Source: Lysinibacillus sp. FJAT-14745 (GTDB taxonomy: Bacteria; Bacillota; Bacilli; Bacillales_A; Planococcaceae). From it: DNA of 64,000 nt. The stretch covers positions 308,094 through 372,093 of the forward strand of contig NZ_LITM01000005.1 in the NCBI RefSeq assembly GCF_001275675.1. Reading direction: 5' to 3'. Of this stretch, positions 50,616 through 60,080 are shown one piece after another. The translations under genes were made by a program, and so were the position numbers. The notes under the pieces are model-generated. The model had not been told where the DNA came from. It did no database searches and saw nothing but the letters and a program-made list of their open reading frames with translations. The first letter of the stretch is position 1; every line of letters begins with the position of its first letter.

Positions 50616-50993
50616 TTAATCTTTCATTAAAGAATATCCTTGCTGCAACCATTTCACTAGTTTATCGTGCTCATTTTGTAATTCACGGTGCCTTACTTCG
50701 AGACTTTGATAGGCCTCTGTTAATTCATCAAAACTCGTTAACGCCAATTTCAAATGGCTTCGCATAGATTGTTGTGGCTGATTCCGCACAGCTAGTAGTG
50801 ACTGACTATATTGACTACGTAATGTTTTATTCCAACGGAAACCACAGGCTTGTTTTGTACGACCTAATTCAGTAGCAGCCATTTCAAAAGCTTCTAACTG
50901 CGTTTTGCCATTTTGCACATTATGCAACACAATTTCTGCTAATCTTTCATCGTCTTCCTTCGTCCATTGATCTTTTCTTTTTTTCAATTCCAT
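50616..50993 (-). CDS. RsfA-family (YlbO-like) prespore regulator
   Basis: A 125-residue DNA-binding protein. A Myb/SANT-like domain fills residues 5-62 (DQWTKEDDERLAEIVLHNVQ ... KQACGFRWNKTLR), followed by a coiled coil (about 85-118). The B. subtilis homologues RsfA and YlbO are longer and tune sigma-F/sigma-G-dependent genes; this protein is shorter at the C-terminus. Its position next to rpmF and ylbN fits YlbO. Confidence 0.82.
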   Translation of the reverse strand: MELKKRKDQWTKEDDERLAEIVLHNVQNGKTQLEAFEMAATELGRTKQACGFRWNKTLRSQYSQSLLAVRNQPQQSMRSHLKLALTSFDELTEAYQSLEVRHRELQNEHDKLVKWLQQGYSLMKD

Positions 50994-51058
50994 AATCTAT
51001 CACCCTCGCATTTTTTACTACTATATGCATGAGCGAGCAAAATAGAATCATGGAATTC

Positions 51059-51093
51059 AAAAAGACAGTGATTATGTTTTGCTATAATCACTG
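51059..51093 (-). terminator. Terminator of the crotonase gene
   Basis: Minus-strand stem CAGTGATTAT/ATAATCACTG with an 8-base loop, then TCTTTTTG. Confidence 0.85.
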
Positions 51094-51103
51094 CCGTTAT
51101 ACA

Positions 51104-51871
51104 TTATTTATTGTTTTTCTTTGTTAGGAAATTAGCAACTGCCTCGTGGTGAGCTTCACTTTCCCACAATTTCGCACATGTACGAACTTCCTCCATAACA
51201 CGTTCATACATATTACGCTCACGCCACTTACGAAGCTCAATTTCTTTATAAGCCTTATGAACAGAAGGATGAATTTTACGCATATGTTCGATAAAATCAT
51301 TCAACGCCGCTTCTTTTGAACCTTCAAAAACACGCATCGCCCAGCCAATTTCATATAGTAATTCCGCTGGATAAGGCTTCGCATCGACTAGCATCTTCAT
51401 CGCACGATCATGACGAAGTCCTCGTTCGAATAAGTATGTACCGCCTCCCCATCCGCTCGTAATTGCTAATGTCCCCTGTATAAAACCACACTTCGCATGA
51501 CTTGCCACTAGACGAAAATCACAAGCTGTTGCAATTTCACAGCCTCCCCCAACCGCTGTTCCGTTAATCAACGCAATCGTTGGTACAGGCAATGTTGCCA
51601 GGTCATATAATATTTTACCCATCTTACCTAACATCCCGAACGCCTCATCCTCTGTTTCGAGCGAATGAAACTCAGATAAATCGCCTCCTGAGCAAAATGA
51701 TTTATCCCCCGCACCCGTCACGACTAAAAAACGTACATCATCATGATTTCGAATATATGTAATGACTTCTTGGAGCCCATTCATAACCTCATCATTAACC
51801 GCATTCCGTTTTTCTTCTCGATTAATCGTAAACGTCATAATACCTTCTTTGTTATCAATTATGTAAGCCAT
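51104..51871 (-). CDS. Enoyl-CoA hydratase/isomerase family protein
   Basis: Crotonase-fold acyl-CoA enzyme of 255 residues. The oxyanion-hole segments are present: FCSGGDLSEFHSL near residue 60 and ALINGTAVGGGCEIATACDFR near residue 100. The first catalytic Glu of hydratases is kept (GGGCEIA), but the second position reads GFIQGTL where hydratases have a Glu, so Gln or a shift replaces it. Simple hydratase activity is therefore doubtful. The ATG at 51871 is chosen because AAAGGGGGAATT precedes it; the longer frame is rejected. It has no counterpart at this spot in B. subtilis. Confidence 0.88.
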   Translation of the reverse strand: MAYIIDNKEGIMTFTINREEKRNAVNDEVMNGLQEVITYIRNHDDVRFLVVTGAGDKSFCSGGDLSEFHSLETEDEAFGMLGKMGKILYDLATLPVPTIALINGTAVGGGCEIATACDFRLVASHAKCGFIQGTLAITSGWGGGTYLFERGLRHDRAMKMLVDAKPYPAELLYEIGWAMRVFEGSKEAALNDFIEHMRKIHPSVHKAYKEIELRKWRERNMYERVMEEVRTCAKLWESEAHHEAVANFLTKKNNK

Positions 51872-51974
51872 ACTAATTCCCCCTTTGTCCAGATGGATAA
51901 ATTGTATCATACAATTATTATAGTACTATATATCTTTTTGTTATTGGCGAAAGATTCCGTCTTTTTAAGCCAAC

Positions 51975-52016
51975 AAAAAGGCTAGTAAAGAGCCATGGTC
52001 TCTCTACTAGCCTTTT
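51975..52016 (-). terminator. Terminator of ylbN-rpmF
   Basis: Stem AAAAGGCTAGTA...TACTAGCCTTTT with GAGAG/CTCTT extension, 19 bp beyond the rpmF stop, T-run on the minus strand. Confidence 0.88.
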
Positions 52017-52034
52017 AAGTGAGCAAACACTGTA

Positions 52035-52208
52035 TTATTTGCTTACTACTTCTTTACCTTTGTATTGTCCGCAAGCTTTGCAAACACGGTGTGATAATTT
52101 TGCTTCCCCACAGTTTGGGCAAGCTACCATACCAGGTACAGATAGTTTGAAATGCGTACGACGCTTTCTTTTTGCAGTTTTAGAAGTTCTTCTAAATGGT
52201 ACAGCCAT
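52035..52208 (-). CDS. rpmF: 50S ribosomal protein L32
   Basis: Large-subunit protein of 57 residues, [20 protein letters not shown] at the start. It has a zinc-binding pattern [18 protein letters not shown], so it is the zinc-containing (C+) form. AAGGAGGTG precedes the ATG at 52208. It follows ylbN by 24 bp, the usual order. Confidence 0.97.
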   Translation of the reverse strand: MAVPFRRTSKTAKRKRRTHFKLSVPGMVACPNCGEAKLSHRVCKACGQYKGKEVVSK

Positions 52209-52232
52209 TGATGGCACCTCCTTACAGATCGT

Positions 52233-52766
52233 CTATTCGTCTGTTTGATCAAAATACTTAGCTAAATTAGCTAGTCTTGGATCCACTTTTTGTGTGTCAG
52301 CTTTTTTGTGTAGTTCAACGTCTTCATCTGTTGCGTAAGACCAGTTTTTACCACCTTGCACTTGTCCTTCGGTATTCTCCTTGAACACTTGCAAAGGTAT
52401 TTCAAGAAGCACTAACTCCTCGATAACCGGCTTCATGTCGATTACTTCACCATCAATATAGTGAATTTCTCCGTCATCTTCCCCTTGTTTATCCTCGTCA
52501 ATCCAGCTGAAAACTTCAACTGTCTCAACTTCGATAGGAAACTCAACATCTTCCCACGTGCGTGCACATGGTAGTGTTAACGTCGCTGTCACAGTTAGCT
52601 GACATGTCATTTGCGATGCACCGAAAGTACATAGCCCTTTTACATGAACGGGCGAAATTGCTCGAATATCCTGGTTTCGCTCCATCACCTCGTCCAACTG
52701 GACATAGGCATCGATTGGCATCCCGTTTTGGCGGTATTTAGATAATTGATGAATTGACCATTTCAT
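52233..52766 (-). CDS. ylbN: YceD/DUF177-family protein YlbN
   Basis: A 177-residue acidic protein of the DUF177 family, which is almost always next to rpmF and is linked to 23S rRNA accumulation. It has CTFGASQMTCQLTVTATLTLPCARTWEDVEFPIE in the middle and the C-terminal VDPRLANLAKYFDQ. The ATG at 52766 follows GAGGTGATT and matches the family start; an in-frame extension to 52856 is rejected. Confidence 0.92.
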   Translation of the reverse strand: MKWSIHQLSKYRQNGMPIDAYVQLDEVMERNQDIRAISPVHVKGLCTFGASQMTCQLTVTATLTLPCARTWEDVEFPIEVETVEVFSWIDEDKQGEDDGEIHYIDGEVIDMKPVIEELVLLEIPLQVFKENTEGQVQGGKNWSYATDEDVELHKKADTQKVDPRLANLAKYFDQTDE

Positions 52767-52971
52767 TCGTTTAATCACCTCGAGACAACAATGTTGATTA
52801 TATAATGTGTAAAAATAGATGTCAAGATAATTTCTTGTCACCACAATAAAACCCACCTATAATTATATATTATAATAAGTGAATTTGCTCCAAATCGTTC
52901 TATAAATAAGCAAAATGCTCCAAATTTACAAGAACGAGAAGCAAATGATATTGATAAAGGGGGGCTTAAAT

Positions 52972-54183
52972 TTGCAAGCAGTCGGAATAGTTGTTGAATA
53001 CAATCCTTTTCACAACGGACATGCCTATCATTTGGAACAGGCAAAAAAAGTAGCACAAGCGGATATTGTCATCGCCATCATGAGCGGGGATTTTTTGCAG
53101 CGTGGTGAACCAGCCATGGTCGATAAATGGACACGTACAAAAATGGCTCTAGCAGGTGGTGTTGATATAGTCATTGAGCTACCCTACATTTATAGTACCG
53201 CACCTGCAACTGATTTCGCAAAAGGAGCGATTTCCTTACTATCTGCAATCGGTTGCGATTCTTTTGCCTTTGGAAGCGAAGATGGTTCCATTCAACCCTT
53301 TATGAATACGTTTCAGCTCATTAATAGTCATCGCACTGAATATAACGTTCTTATTAAAGAAAGCCTTAAAACGGGTGCAAGCTATCCTAAAAGTCTACAT
53401 TACGCCTATGAACAGCTTTCTCAAAAGTTCCCTGCTACATACATTGATTTGGGACAACCAAACAATATACTTGGTTTTCATTATATTGAGGCTGCCAAGG
53501 CGCTAGGTAGTAACATTAAGCCTTTAACGATCCCTCGCATTGTTGCAGGTTACCATGACGCTTTACAAGAAGGTGCATCCATTGCTAGTGCCACAGGAAT
53601 ACGCAAGGCTCTAGCAACAACCAACGCGCTACAAAGTGTGGAAGATTTTCTCCCTAAAGCATCGTTTGATTATTTAGCTGATTGGCACGAAAAATATAGT
53701 AAATTTGCAAGTTGGGAAACTTTTTGGCCGTTTTTACAGTTTACACTTATTCGTCACACACCTAATGAACTTACGCGCTATGCTGAAGTAACAGAAGGCA
53801 TTGAGAACGCTCTTATTAAAGCAGCGAAAACAAGTCATTCATTCAGTAGTTTTATGGAGAAAATCAAATCTAAGCGCTATACTTGGACAAGACTTCAACG
53901 TATGCTCACACACATTTATACCGGGTTTACAAAGGAACAGTTGCAAAGCTTTGAAGCCCCATCCAGTATACGCTTACTAGGTATGAGTAAGAAGGGACAA
54001 GCCTATTTAGGGATGCATAAAAAAGATATACCTTTACCTTTAATCAGTCGTGTTGCAGCTATGGATGATGCAATGCTTGCTGTAGATATTCATGCAGCAG
54101 AGGTATACAATTTAAGTATAGAACATGGAACAAAAGAGCAAAGTCTTCCTAAAGATTATCAAACACCGCCGATTCGGTTTTAA
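52972..54183 (+). CDS. tmcAL: tRNA(Met) cytidine acetate ligase TmcAL (YlbM)
   Basis: Makes N4-acetylcytidine at the wobble base of elongator tRNA-Met from acetate and ATP. The 403-residue protein begins QAVGIVVEYNPFHNGHAYHL, the HxGH nucleotidylyltransferase motif. It continues with DIVIAIMSGDFLQRGEPAMVDKWTR near residue 31. The start is a TTG at 52972 with GGGGGG 8 bp upstream; the ATG at 52915 lies upstream of this site and is rejected. It is divergent from ylbN. Confidence 0.93.
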   Translation: MQAVGIVVEYNPFHNGHAYHLEQAKKVAQADIVIAIMSGDFLQRGEPAMVDKWTRTKMALAGGVDIVIELPYIYSTAPATDFAKGAISLLSAIGCDSFAFGSEDGSIQPFMNTFQLINSHRTEYNVLIKESLKTGASYPKSLHYAYEQLSQKFPATYIDLGQPNNILGFHYIEAAKALGSNIKPLTIPRIVAGYHDALQEGASIASATGIRKALATTNALQSVEDFLPKASFDYLADWHEKYSKFASWETFWPFLQFTLIRHTPNELTRYAEVTEGIENALIKAAKTSHSFSSFMEKIKSKRYTWTRLQRMLTHIYTGFTKEQLQSFEAPSSIRLLGMSKKGQAYLGMHKKDIPLPLISRVAAMDDAMLAVDIHAAEVYNLSIEHGTKEQSLPKDYQTPPIRF

Positions 54184-54189
54184 GTAATG

Positions 54190-54225
54190 AAAAAGGATGC
54201 CAGAAATTCTTCTAGCATCCTTTTA
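54190..54225. terminator. Terminator after tmcAL
   Basis: Stem AAAAGGATGC/GCATCCTTTT with a 14-base loop that itself pairs (AGAA/TTCT), 7 bp past the stop. Confidence 0.85.
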
Positions 54226-54275
54226 TGTTGTTGACAAACAAAATGGTCAAGAAATGTCGTGGCGCTTTAAATGAG

Positions 54276-54421
54276 GGTGATTTCCATTCCAAGCTACTTG
54301 CTTTGTCGCTGACGCTTCGCTTTCGCGCAGAGCAGAGCTTCCTGTGAGCGAGCGCTCCGCCGCTTACGTTGCTGCCGCTTTGCTTTCCCACGGGAGTCGA
54401 GTAGCCTTCCATTCCAATCAA
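54276..54421 (+). repeat. Type B palindromic element, copy B2
   Basis: Ends GGTGATTTCCATTCC and CCATTCCAATCAA. Here the left CCGTTCC has become CCATTCC. Core stem AAGCTACTTG...CGAGTAGCC (imperfect). The interior has CGCTTCGCTTTCGCGCAGAG micro-elements, CTTCCTGTGAGCGAGCG and a TTTGCTTTCCCACGGGAG piece. Confidence 0.8.
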
Positions 54422-54570
54422 TGATAGCGCAGTACTTTTCATTTATACAATTAAGAATGAACCCATAATCAATAGAATAGAGAATGTTATTGTACATCTG
54501 CTGCACAAACATTTTGCATACTATCACTATAAATTAAAGAGTGAAATGCTAAAAGACACTTACTAATAAA

Positions 54571-54922
54571 TTGATTGGAGGCGAGACTGGGCAACATAAT
54601 AAAGTAAAAGGATTCACTCACAGTTTTGTGTGTGAATCCTTTTTGTTCTTCTAAAGGTGGATGTCGATAAAAATTAAAAGTTAGGTGATAAAACGTGAAA
54701 GTTGGTAGATAAAATTTAAAAGTTGGTAGATAAAACGTGAAAGTTGGTAGATAAAATTTAAAAGTTGGGCGATAATTCCTGAAAAGGTCCCGCTCAAACT
54801 AAAGAGTTGGATGTCATTTTGTTAAAACGTAAAAGCGGCTCATCGGACGCCCCCAGGAAGCTTTGCTCTGTGCGAAAGCGTAGCGTCAGCAACAAAGCGC
54901 CCAGTCGGAACGGAAATCAACC
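54571..54922 (-). repeat. Type A element A8 with an internal 21-bp repeat block
   Basis: On the minus strand it starts GGTTGATTTCCGTTCCGACT (54922 side), goes to GTCCGATGAGCCGC, and then, instead of its right arm, runs into TTTTAACAAAATGACATCC and about eight 21-bp units of the AAAGTTGGTAGATAAAA type (54660-54825). After a hairpin it ends with CCAGTCTCGCCTCCAATCAA at 54571. The right arm thus appears displaced by the repeat block. Confidence 0.75.
54607..54645 (-). terminator. Terminator of ylbL (bidirectional hairpin)
   Basis: Stem AAAAGGATTCAC/GTGAATCCTTTTT with inner TCACA/TGTG, inside element A8. It is about 300 bp past the ylbL stop and could end transcripts from either side. Confidence 0.6.
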
Positions 54923-54941
54923 CTACGCTACAGAAAAAACT

Positions 54942-55988
54942 TTATTTCGGCTGTAACTGTTTTAAATATGCGATTGCATCGTCAACCGTTTTAACCGGAA
55001 CTATTTTCATTTTTGTTTCAATATCTTTAGCAGTCTTTACTGCTGTAGCATAATTAGATTCCAGGTCAGGATATTTAGCTTTCATTTCTGGAGTAATTTC
55101 ATCATCTGGTGCAAAAAAGATTTCCATACCATCACGATCAGCAGCAATGACTTTATAGTCTATTCCACCGATTCTTCCAACAGAGCCATCAACCAGCATT
55201 TCCCCTGTCCCCGCAATAGCATAGCCTTTCGTTAAATCTTCATCGAGAAGTTGGTCCAAAATTTCTAAAGTAAACATTAGTCCAGCAGACGGACCTCCAA
55301 TATCCTCGGTTTTCATAGACACATTTGGATTTGTTTCAATAGATTTACTTTCAGTATAAGTAATACCTAAACCAGCTCTTTTCTCTTCTGATTTAGGGAT
55401 TTCCTTTAATGTAATCGTTACCTCTTGTTCTTTTTTATTACGTATAAATTTAATTGTCACTTTATCTCCAAGTTGCTTTGGCTTTAAAAGATCTACAAGC
55501 ATTTGTTGGTTTGTAATTTTTTGTCCGTCAACTTCAATAATTTTATCACCAGCTTTTAATAAATTATCCGAAGCACCGCCATCAAGGACATTTAATACAA
55601 AAACACCGTTAAAAAGAATTTTTGTTTGCATACCAGCTCTCTGAAAAGCTACATACTTTGCATTAAATTGAGAATCAGACATTAATTTAAGCTGTCGGAC
55701 ATTATATTCCTCTTCATCCTCCAATGGATTTCGAACTTGGGCAATATCCATTAGTTTTTGATATTTTTGAGTTTTCGCCCACAGATATGAAAAAGGCGTA
55801 GCTTGCTGCATAGCCACCGTCATTAAACTCATGGAACCTTTATCATCGGTGTGGTTATTGTCCACGTTAACAAATTTACTGACATCATAAGCACTTCCTG
55901 GCTTCATGATATAAGCGTCTAGTCGGTATAACATTAAAAAACAAATCACGACTAATAACACTGCATAAATACTAATTTTTTTCTTCAT
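54942..55988 (-). CDS. ylbL: PDZ and Lon-type membrane protease YlbL
   Basis: Membrane-anchored serine protease. In B. subtilis YlbL degrades the SOS division inhibitor YneA; the same role is inferred here. The 348-residue protein has an anchor (about 5-22), a PDZ domain (about 120-190: FVLNVLDGGASDNLLKAGDKIIEVDGQ) and a Lon-like domain with the Ser in GGPSAGLMFTLEIL and the Lys in YKVIAADRDGMEIFFAP. The ATG at 55988 follows TAGGAGG. Confidence 0.94.
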   Translation of the reverse strand: MKKKISIYAVLLVVICFLMLYRLDAYIMKPGSAYDVSKFVNVDNNHTDDKGSMSLMTVAMQQATPFSYLWAKTQKYQKLMDIAQVRNPLEDEEEYNVRQLKLMSDSQFNAKYVAFQRAGMQTKILFNGVFVLNVLDGGASDNLLKAGDKIIEVDGQKITNQQMLVDLLKPKQLGDKVTIKFIRNKKEQEVTITLKEIPKSEEKRAGLGITYTESKSIETNPNVSMKTEDIGGPSAGLMFTLEILDQLLDEDLTKGYAIAGTGEMLVDGSVGRIGGIDYKVIAADRDGMEIFFAPDDEITPEMKAKYPDLESNYATAVKTAKDIETKMKIVPVKTVDDAIAYLKQLQPK

Positions 55989-56106
55989 TAGAAAAAACCT
56001 CCTAGGACGCTCGCAAAACCATACGTTCATGTTTTTGCCTTTTTTACATATATTGATTTTAGCATTTGCCTATGTGAATGACAAAAAGTTGAAACGAGAT
56101 GATAAC

Positions 56107-57006
56107 ATGTATGCGATAATTCAAATAGCGATTTGCATAGTTCTTATTCTATTACTCTTGTTATTCCCACAAACTGCTCATAACGGTACTGATTTAGGTT
56201 TAAATCTTTTTATGGAGGCCCTTTTCCCGTATTTATTACCTTACCTTATTTTAACGCAATGGCTTCTCCGTTTAACGGCTCCTATGCGAACGAAAACAAA
56301 AAGAGCTTCTTTATACGTACAAGCCTACATTATCAGTGCGCTCGGGGGATATCCATCTGGAGCAACAACCATTGTTTACTTAAAAAACAGTGGGCAACTA
56401 CATCCTAAAGAAGCAAATTTTTTATTAGCCGTATGTCACGCACCAAGTCCTCTTTTCGTGCTAGGCTTTGTAAGCCTTGATTTATTACACAGTAATACGT
56501 TCGGATGGAAGTTTTTATGTTTACTACATAGTTTTAATATTTGTTGTTTAATAACTGGTTACTTCTTATTTCGTAAAACGGATCCTCCTAGCATCTCCAT
56601 CCACAATACACCTTTGCATACAGCACCATTTTCTGAAAGCATTAAAGAAACAGCACCGACAATACTATTAGTTGGAACTACAATAATTTTTTTCACTACC
56701 ATCCAGACGATTGTCCAGCAAGGCTTAGATTCACTGCTACCTAAACTACCCTATACAGCTGAGCTTTCCATAGCTGCAATTCTTGAAGTTACAAATGGTC
56801 TTAAAATGACTGTCTCAGCTTTTCCAAATCTCACCTATTTACCATTGCTAGTTGTAATGTTGTTAACCATGCAAAGCATAAGCATTCACTTACAAATTTT
56901 TGTTATTGCGAAATCAGCCAAGCTTTCCGTTCGACCATATCTAAAATTCCGCCTACTTAGCATAATCATTGTACCCACTATTTATGCTCTTTTTTTCTTA
57001 AAATAA
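56107..57006 (+). CDS. ylbJ: Sporulation membrane protein YlbJ, short form
   Basis: A 299-residue protein with about 8 hydrophobic helices. The nucleoside-recognition-type pattern ISALGGYPSGATTIVYLKNSGQL (near residue 77) and the ANFLLAVCHAPSPLFVLG segment are YlbJ-like. B. subtilis YlbJ is about 408 residues, so this copy is shorter. The ATG at 56107 follows GAGATGATAAC; the frame is open further upstream to 56029 but this would overlap the ylbL leader. Confidence 0.85.
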   Translation: MYAIIQIAICIVLILLLLLFPQTAHNGTDLGLNLFMEALFPYLLPYLILTQWLLRLTAPMRTKTKRASLYVQAYIISALGGYPSGATTIVYLKNSGQLHPKEANFLLAVCHAPSPLFVLGFVSLDLLHSNTFGWKFLCLLHSFNICCLITGYFLFRKTDPPSISIHNTPLHTAPFSESIKETAPTILLVGTTIIFFTTIQTIVQQGLDSLLPKLPYTAELSIAAILEVTNGLKMTVSAFPNLTYLPLLVVMLLTMQSISIHLQIFVIAKSAKLSVRPYLKFRLLSIIIVPTIYALFFLK

Positions 57007-57243
57007 ATAATCATCTGCCTCCTCATTGTTAGCGTAAAGTTGAGATGATGTGTTTTTTAGATTGGCGTAAAGACTGGACTTAGGAGCAAGACAACAGAGG
57101 AATTCAATTATTTTTCTACTATACTAAATTTTATCAATTATAACAGTAAATAACAGCATAAAATATTATGATAGTTCCTAAATCCATCTTTTTATCAAAA
57201 AAAAAGGAGATGTCTTAAAAATAAGACATCCCCCTGTTTTGAT
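57007..57243. other. Intergenic region between ylbJ and coaD
   Basis: Contains a loose ATCATCT...AGATGAT hairpin followed by GTGTTTTTT (57008-57056), possibly the ylbJ terminator. The rest has no feature I can name until the coaD terminator. Confidence 0.4.
57198..57234 (-). terminator. Terminator of coaD
   Basis: Stem GGGGATGTCTT/AAGACATCTCC with TTTTTTTT on the minus strand, 9 bp past the coaD stop. Confidence 0.92.
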
Positions 57244-57812
<569 letters not shown>

Positions 57813-57838
57813 GCAAACATGTGTTGATGACGCTTCGT

Positions 57839-58399
57839 TTACACTCCACTTTCGCACAGATAAACTGAAATAATCGTTCCACCATATGTTTCTTGTCTTT
57901 TTAATACAAAGTCCCCAAATCTCTGTGGTAATTCTACTTCTTTTGCATGCTCACATAAAATAATGCCATCATGTTGAATTTTATCATTGTCGACAAGAAT
58001 CTGCACTAAGTCATAATATTCTTTGAGATGATATGGTGGATCTAAAAATACTAATTTAAACGTTATATCACGTTTTAATAACGCTTTCACAGCACGTTTC
58101 GCATCTATACGAAATAGCTCAGAACAATCCTCGTAACGACATTTTTTTATGTTTTCCTGTAGCACTTGGAACGCCTTTGCATCCTTTTCGATAAAAACTG
58201 CGTGCTCAGCCCCTCTACTTAAAGATTCGATACCTAAGCCACCGCTCCCTGCAAATAAATCGAGCGCTATACCGCCATCAAAGAATGGACCAATAATATT
58301 AAATATGGATTCCTTTACTTTATCTGTTGTTGGTCTCGTTGTATTCCCTGCAATCGCCTTTAATGGCATCCCTTTACGTTCTCCTGCTACAACTCTCAT
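57839..58399 (-). CDS. rsmD: 16S rRNA (guanine(966)-N(2))-methyltransferase
   Basis: Methylates G966 of 16S rRNA. The 186-residue protein has MRVVAGERKGMPLKAIAGN at its start, the SAM-binding ALDLFAGSGGLGIESLSRGA near residue 44 and the catalytic FLDPPY near residue 118. The last codons (LCESGV and stop) fall inside a CACTTTCGCACAG micro-element, so the end was probably supplied by the repeat. The ATG at 58399 is chosen over a frame running into the upstream repeat. Confidence 0.94.
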   Translation of the reverse strand: MRVVAGERKGMPLKAIAGNTTRPTTDKVKESIFNIIGPFFDGGIALDLFAGSGGLGIESLSRGAEHAVFIEKDAKAFQVLQENIKKCRYEDCSELFRIDAKRAVKALLKRDITFKLVFLDPPYHLKEYYDLVQILVDNDKIQHDGIILCEHAKEVELPQRFGDFVLKRQETYGGTIISVYLCESGV

Positions 58400-58590
58400 A
58401 GGCAAATCACCGTACTTTCTTATTCCATATATCAATTTCGCCTTGGCGTAATTGTTGTTGTTGCTGTCGCTTTGCTTTCGCACAGACAAAACATCGTTGC
58501 AATCGCTTCACTCTCGCTACAAAAAAAACATGCTAAATGAAGATAAAAGCATTTTTGCAGCGAAAGACGAACCTCCGCTGCAAAAAAAAT

Positions 58591-60024
58591 TTATTTTTGT
58601 TCTTGTTCTTGCGTTAACATCTTGATATTAATACGACCATCACTTTTTTGTAATTCTACTAAAAATAATCGTTGTAGCCAAGCTTCTTCAACATAATAAT
58701 TATTGGCAATTTTAATAATCGGTTCTGAAATAGTAGAATATCTACGTTGATTAAATACATAAAACCCTGGTTCTTTCGGGAATCGGAAAGTACGATTATC
58801 ACCATTGATATAATATCCATTTTCACCTTCACCAGCAGTATAGCCTAGATAAGGCAACAATGTATCAGCAGAATATAATACTTGTCCTTCACGAAGAATT
58901 ACATGAACATTTTCTCTCAAAACGTCATTAACGTAAACACTTCGATCATCCTCAAATAATAGTGGATATGTGCCATTTTCTTGAGCCGCATTCAACTTAA
59001 AATATGATGTTTTTGCATCTAACACTTCGGATAAAAGATCGTCCATTGATGCAGGGGAGATCGGCTCTTCCCCAAGTTTATTCAAAGCTTCTAGCCATGC
59101 TGACTCTTGATTAGCTGTCATATACTCTTTTAACGTTTTCACGATTTCTTTTGCTTTATCTGAACCAATCGTATCCTTCACTAAATAGGATGCCACAACT
59201 TCCGACAACCATGTTGGTGAATCTTCAAACTTATATTGAGACTTTATTTGTGATAGTATAACTTCTTGTTCAATAGCTTGTTCAGTTAGCTCCGGCAAAA
59301 ATAAAAGTCGATCATCATGTTCTTTCACTGGATTCTTTTCTTGAATAATAGCAATGTGTTGATCATTCAAAAACTTTAAATTTTCCAATGATTTCAAGAA
59401 ATCCTTCGAAATAGCTTCCGGGGCATAAATAGATAGTACAGGGGTTTGCTCTTGTACTTTTAAATTACCCGTTTGCCAATAAATATCACGAACTGTACCA
59501 TATCCACTAAACATTGTATAGTTAACAAGTGATAGTTTTTGCTGACCTACTAAAGGCAAGCCCGTTATCCACTGACCAACAATTTTACTATCAGTTGAAA
59601 TATGTACAACAGAATAAGATGCTTCACCATTCGTTAATGTGGCGAAAACATTTTGGATGAGCATTTTATCTTTTAAGCCACCCTTAATTGGAATTATGTA
59701 TGAAACAGATTGTGATTTAGTCTCTCCTTTTTTAAAATGCGAGACTTCTTTTGATAAGCGATCACAGCTTTTTTCGTTATCAATAAAGCAACTTGGATTT
59801 ACCGCATTTTCTGGCCACTTTATTTTCACTTTTTGGTTTGGTAAATTTTTAAAATGTTGACGAATATCCAAGCTATTTTCACGATAGACAATTTCTATCT
59901 CTTGAGAATAATGGAATTCACCATCGCCAGTTTCTAAGTCAGACGAATAAGCATGGTACTGGAAAAATATCGTTCCGGTAATAATTAGTGCTAGAATAGA
60001 AAAAAAACTCATTGCAAATTTCAT
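58591..60024 (-). CDS. Exported protein of unknown function, possible stalk-like C-terminus
   Basis: I do not recognise a named family. The 477-residue protein begins MKFAMSFFSILALIITGTIFF, a signal or membrane anchor. A lysine-rich middle contains CFIDNEKSCDRL near residue 75. The last ~120 residues (VYVNDVLRENVHVILREGQVLYSADTLLPYLGYTAGEGENGYYING) resemble a copper-amine-oxidase-type stalk domain. GGGAGGTC precedes the ATG at 60024. It is divergent from ylbA, 56 bp apart. B. subtilis has no such gene at this place as far as I recall. Confidence 0.75.
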   Translation of the reverse strand: MKFAMSFFSILALIITGTIFFQYHAYSSDLETGDGEFHYSQEIEIVYRENSLDIRQHFKNLPNQKVKIKWPENAVNPSCFIDNEKSCDRLSKEVSHFKKGETKSQSVSYIIPIKGGLKDKMLIQNVFATLTNGEASYSVVHISTDSKIVGQWITGLPLVGQQKLSLVNYTMFSGYGTVRDIYWQTGNLKVQEQTPVLSIYAPEAISKDFLKSLENLKFLNDQHIAIIQEKNPVKEHDDRLLFLPELTEQAIEQEVILSQIKSQYKFEDSPTWLSEVVASYLVKDTIGSDKAKEIVKTLKEYMTANQESAWLEALNKLGEEPISPASMDDLLSEVLDAKTSYFKLNAAQENGTYPLLFEDDRSVYVNDVLRENVHVILREGQVLYSADTLLPYLGYTAGEGENGYYINGDNRTFRFPKEPGFYVFNQRRYSTISEPIIKIANNYYVEEAWLQRLFLVELQKSDGRINIKMLTQEQEQK

Positions 60025-60080
60025 GTGCTTGACCTCCCGCAGCATGATACTATGTGTATTGGAAAGGATGTGCAATTATT

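Noticed and set aside
58552-58588. Hairpin TTTTTGCAGCG/CGCTGCAAAAA as a terminator of the exported protein gene
   Set aside because: On the minus strand the stem is followed by AAAAATGC rather than a T-run; it looks like another micro-element derivative.
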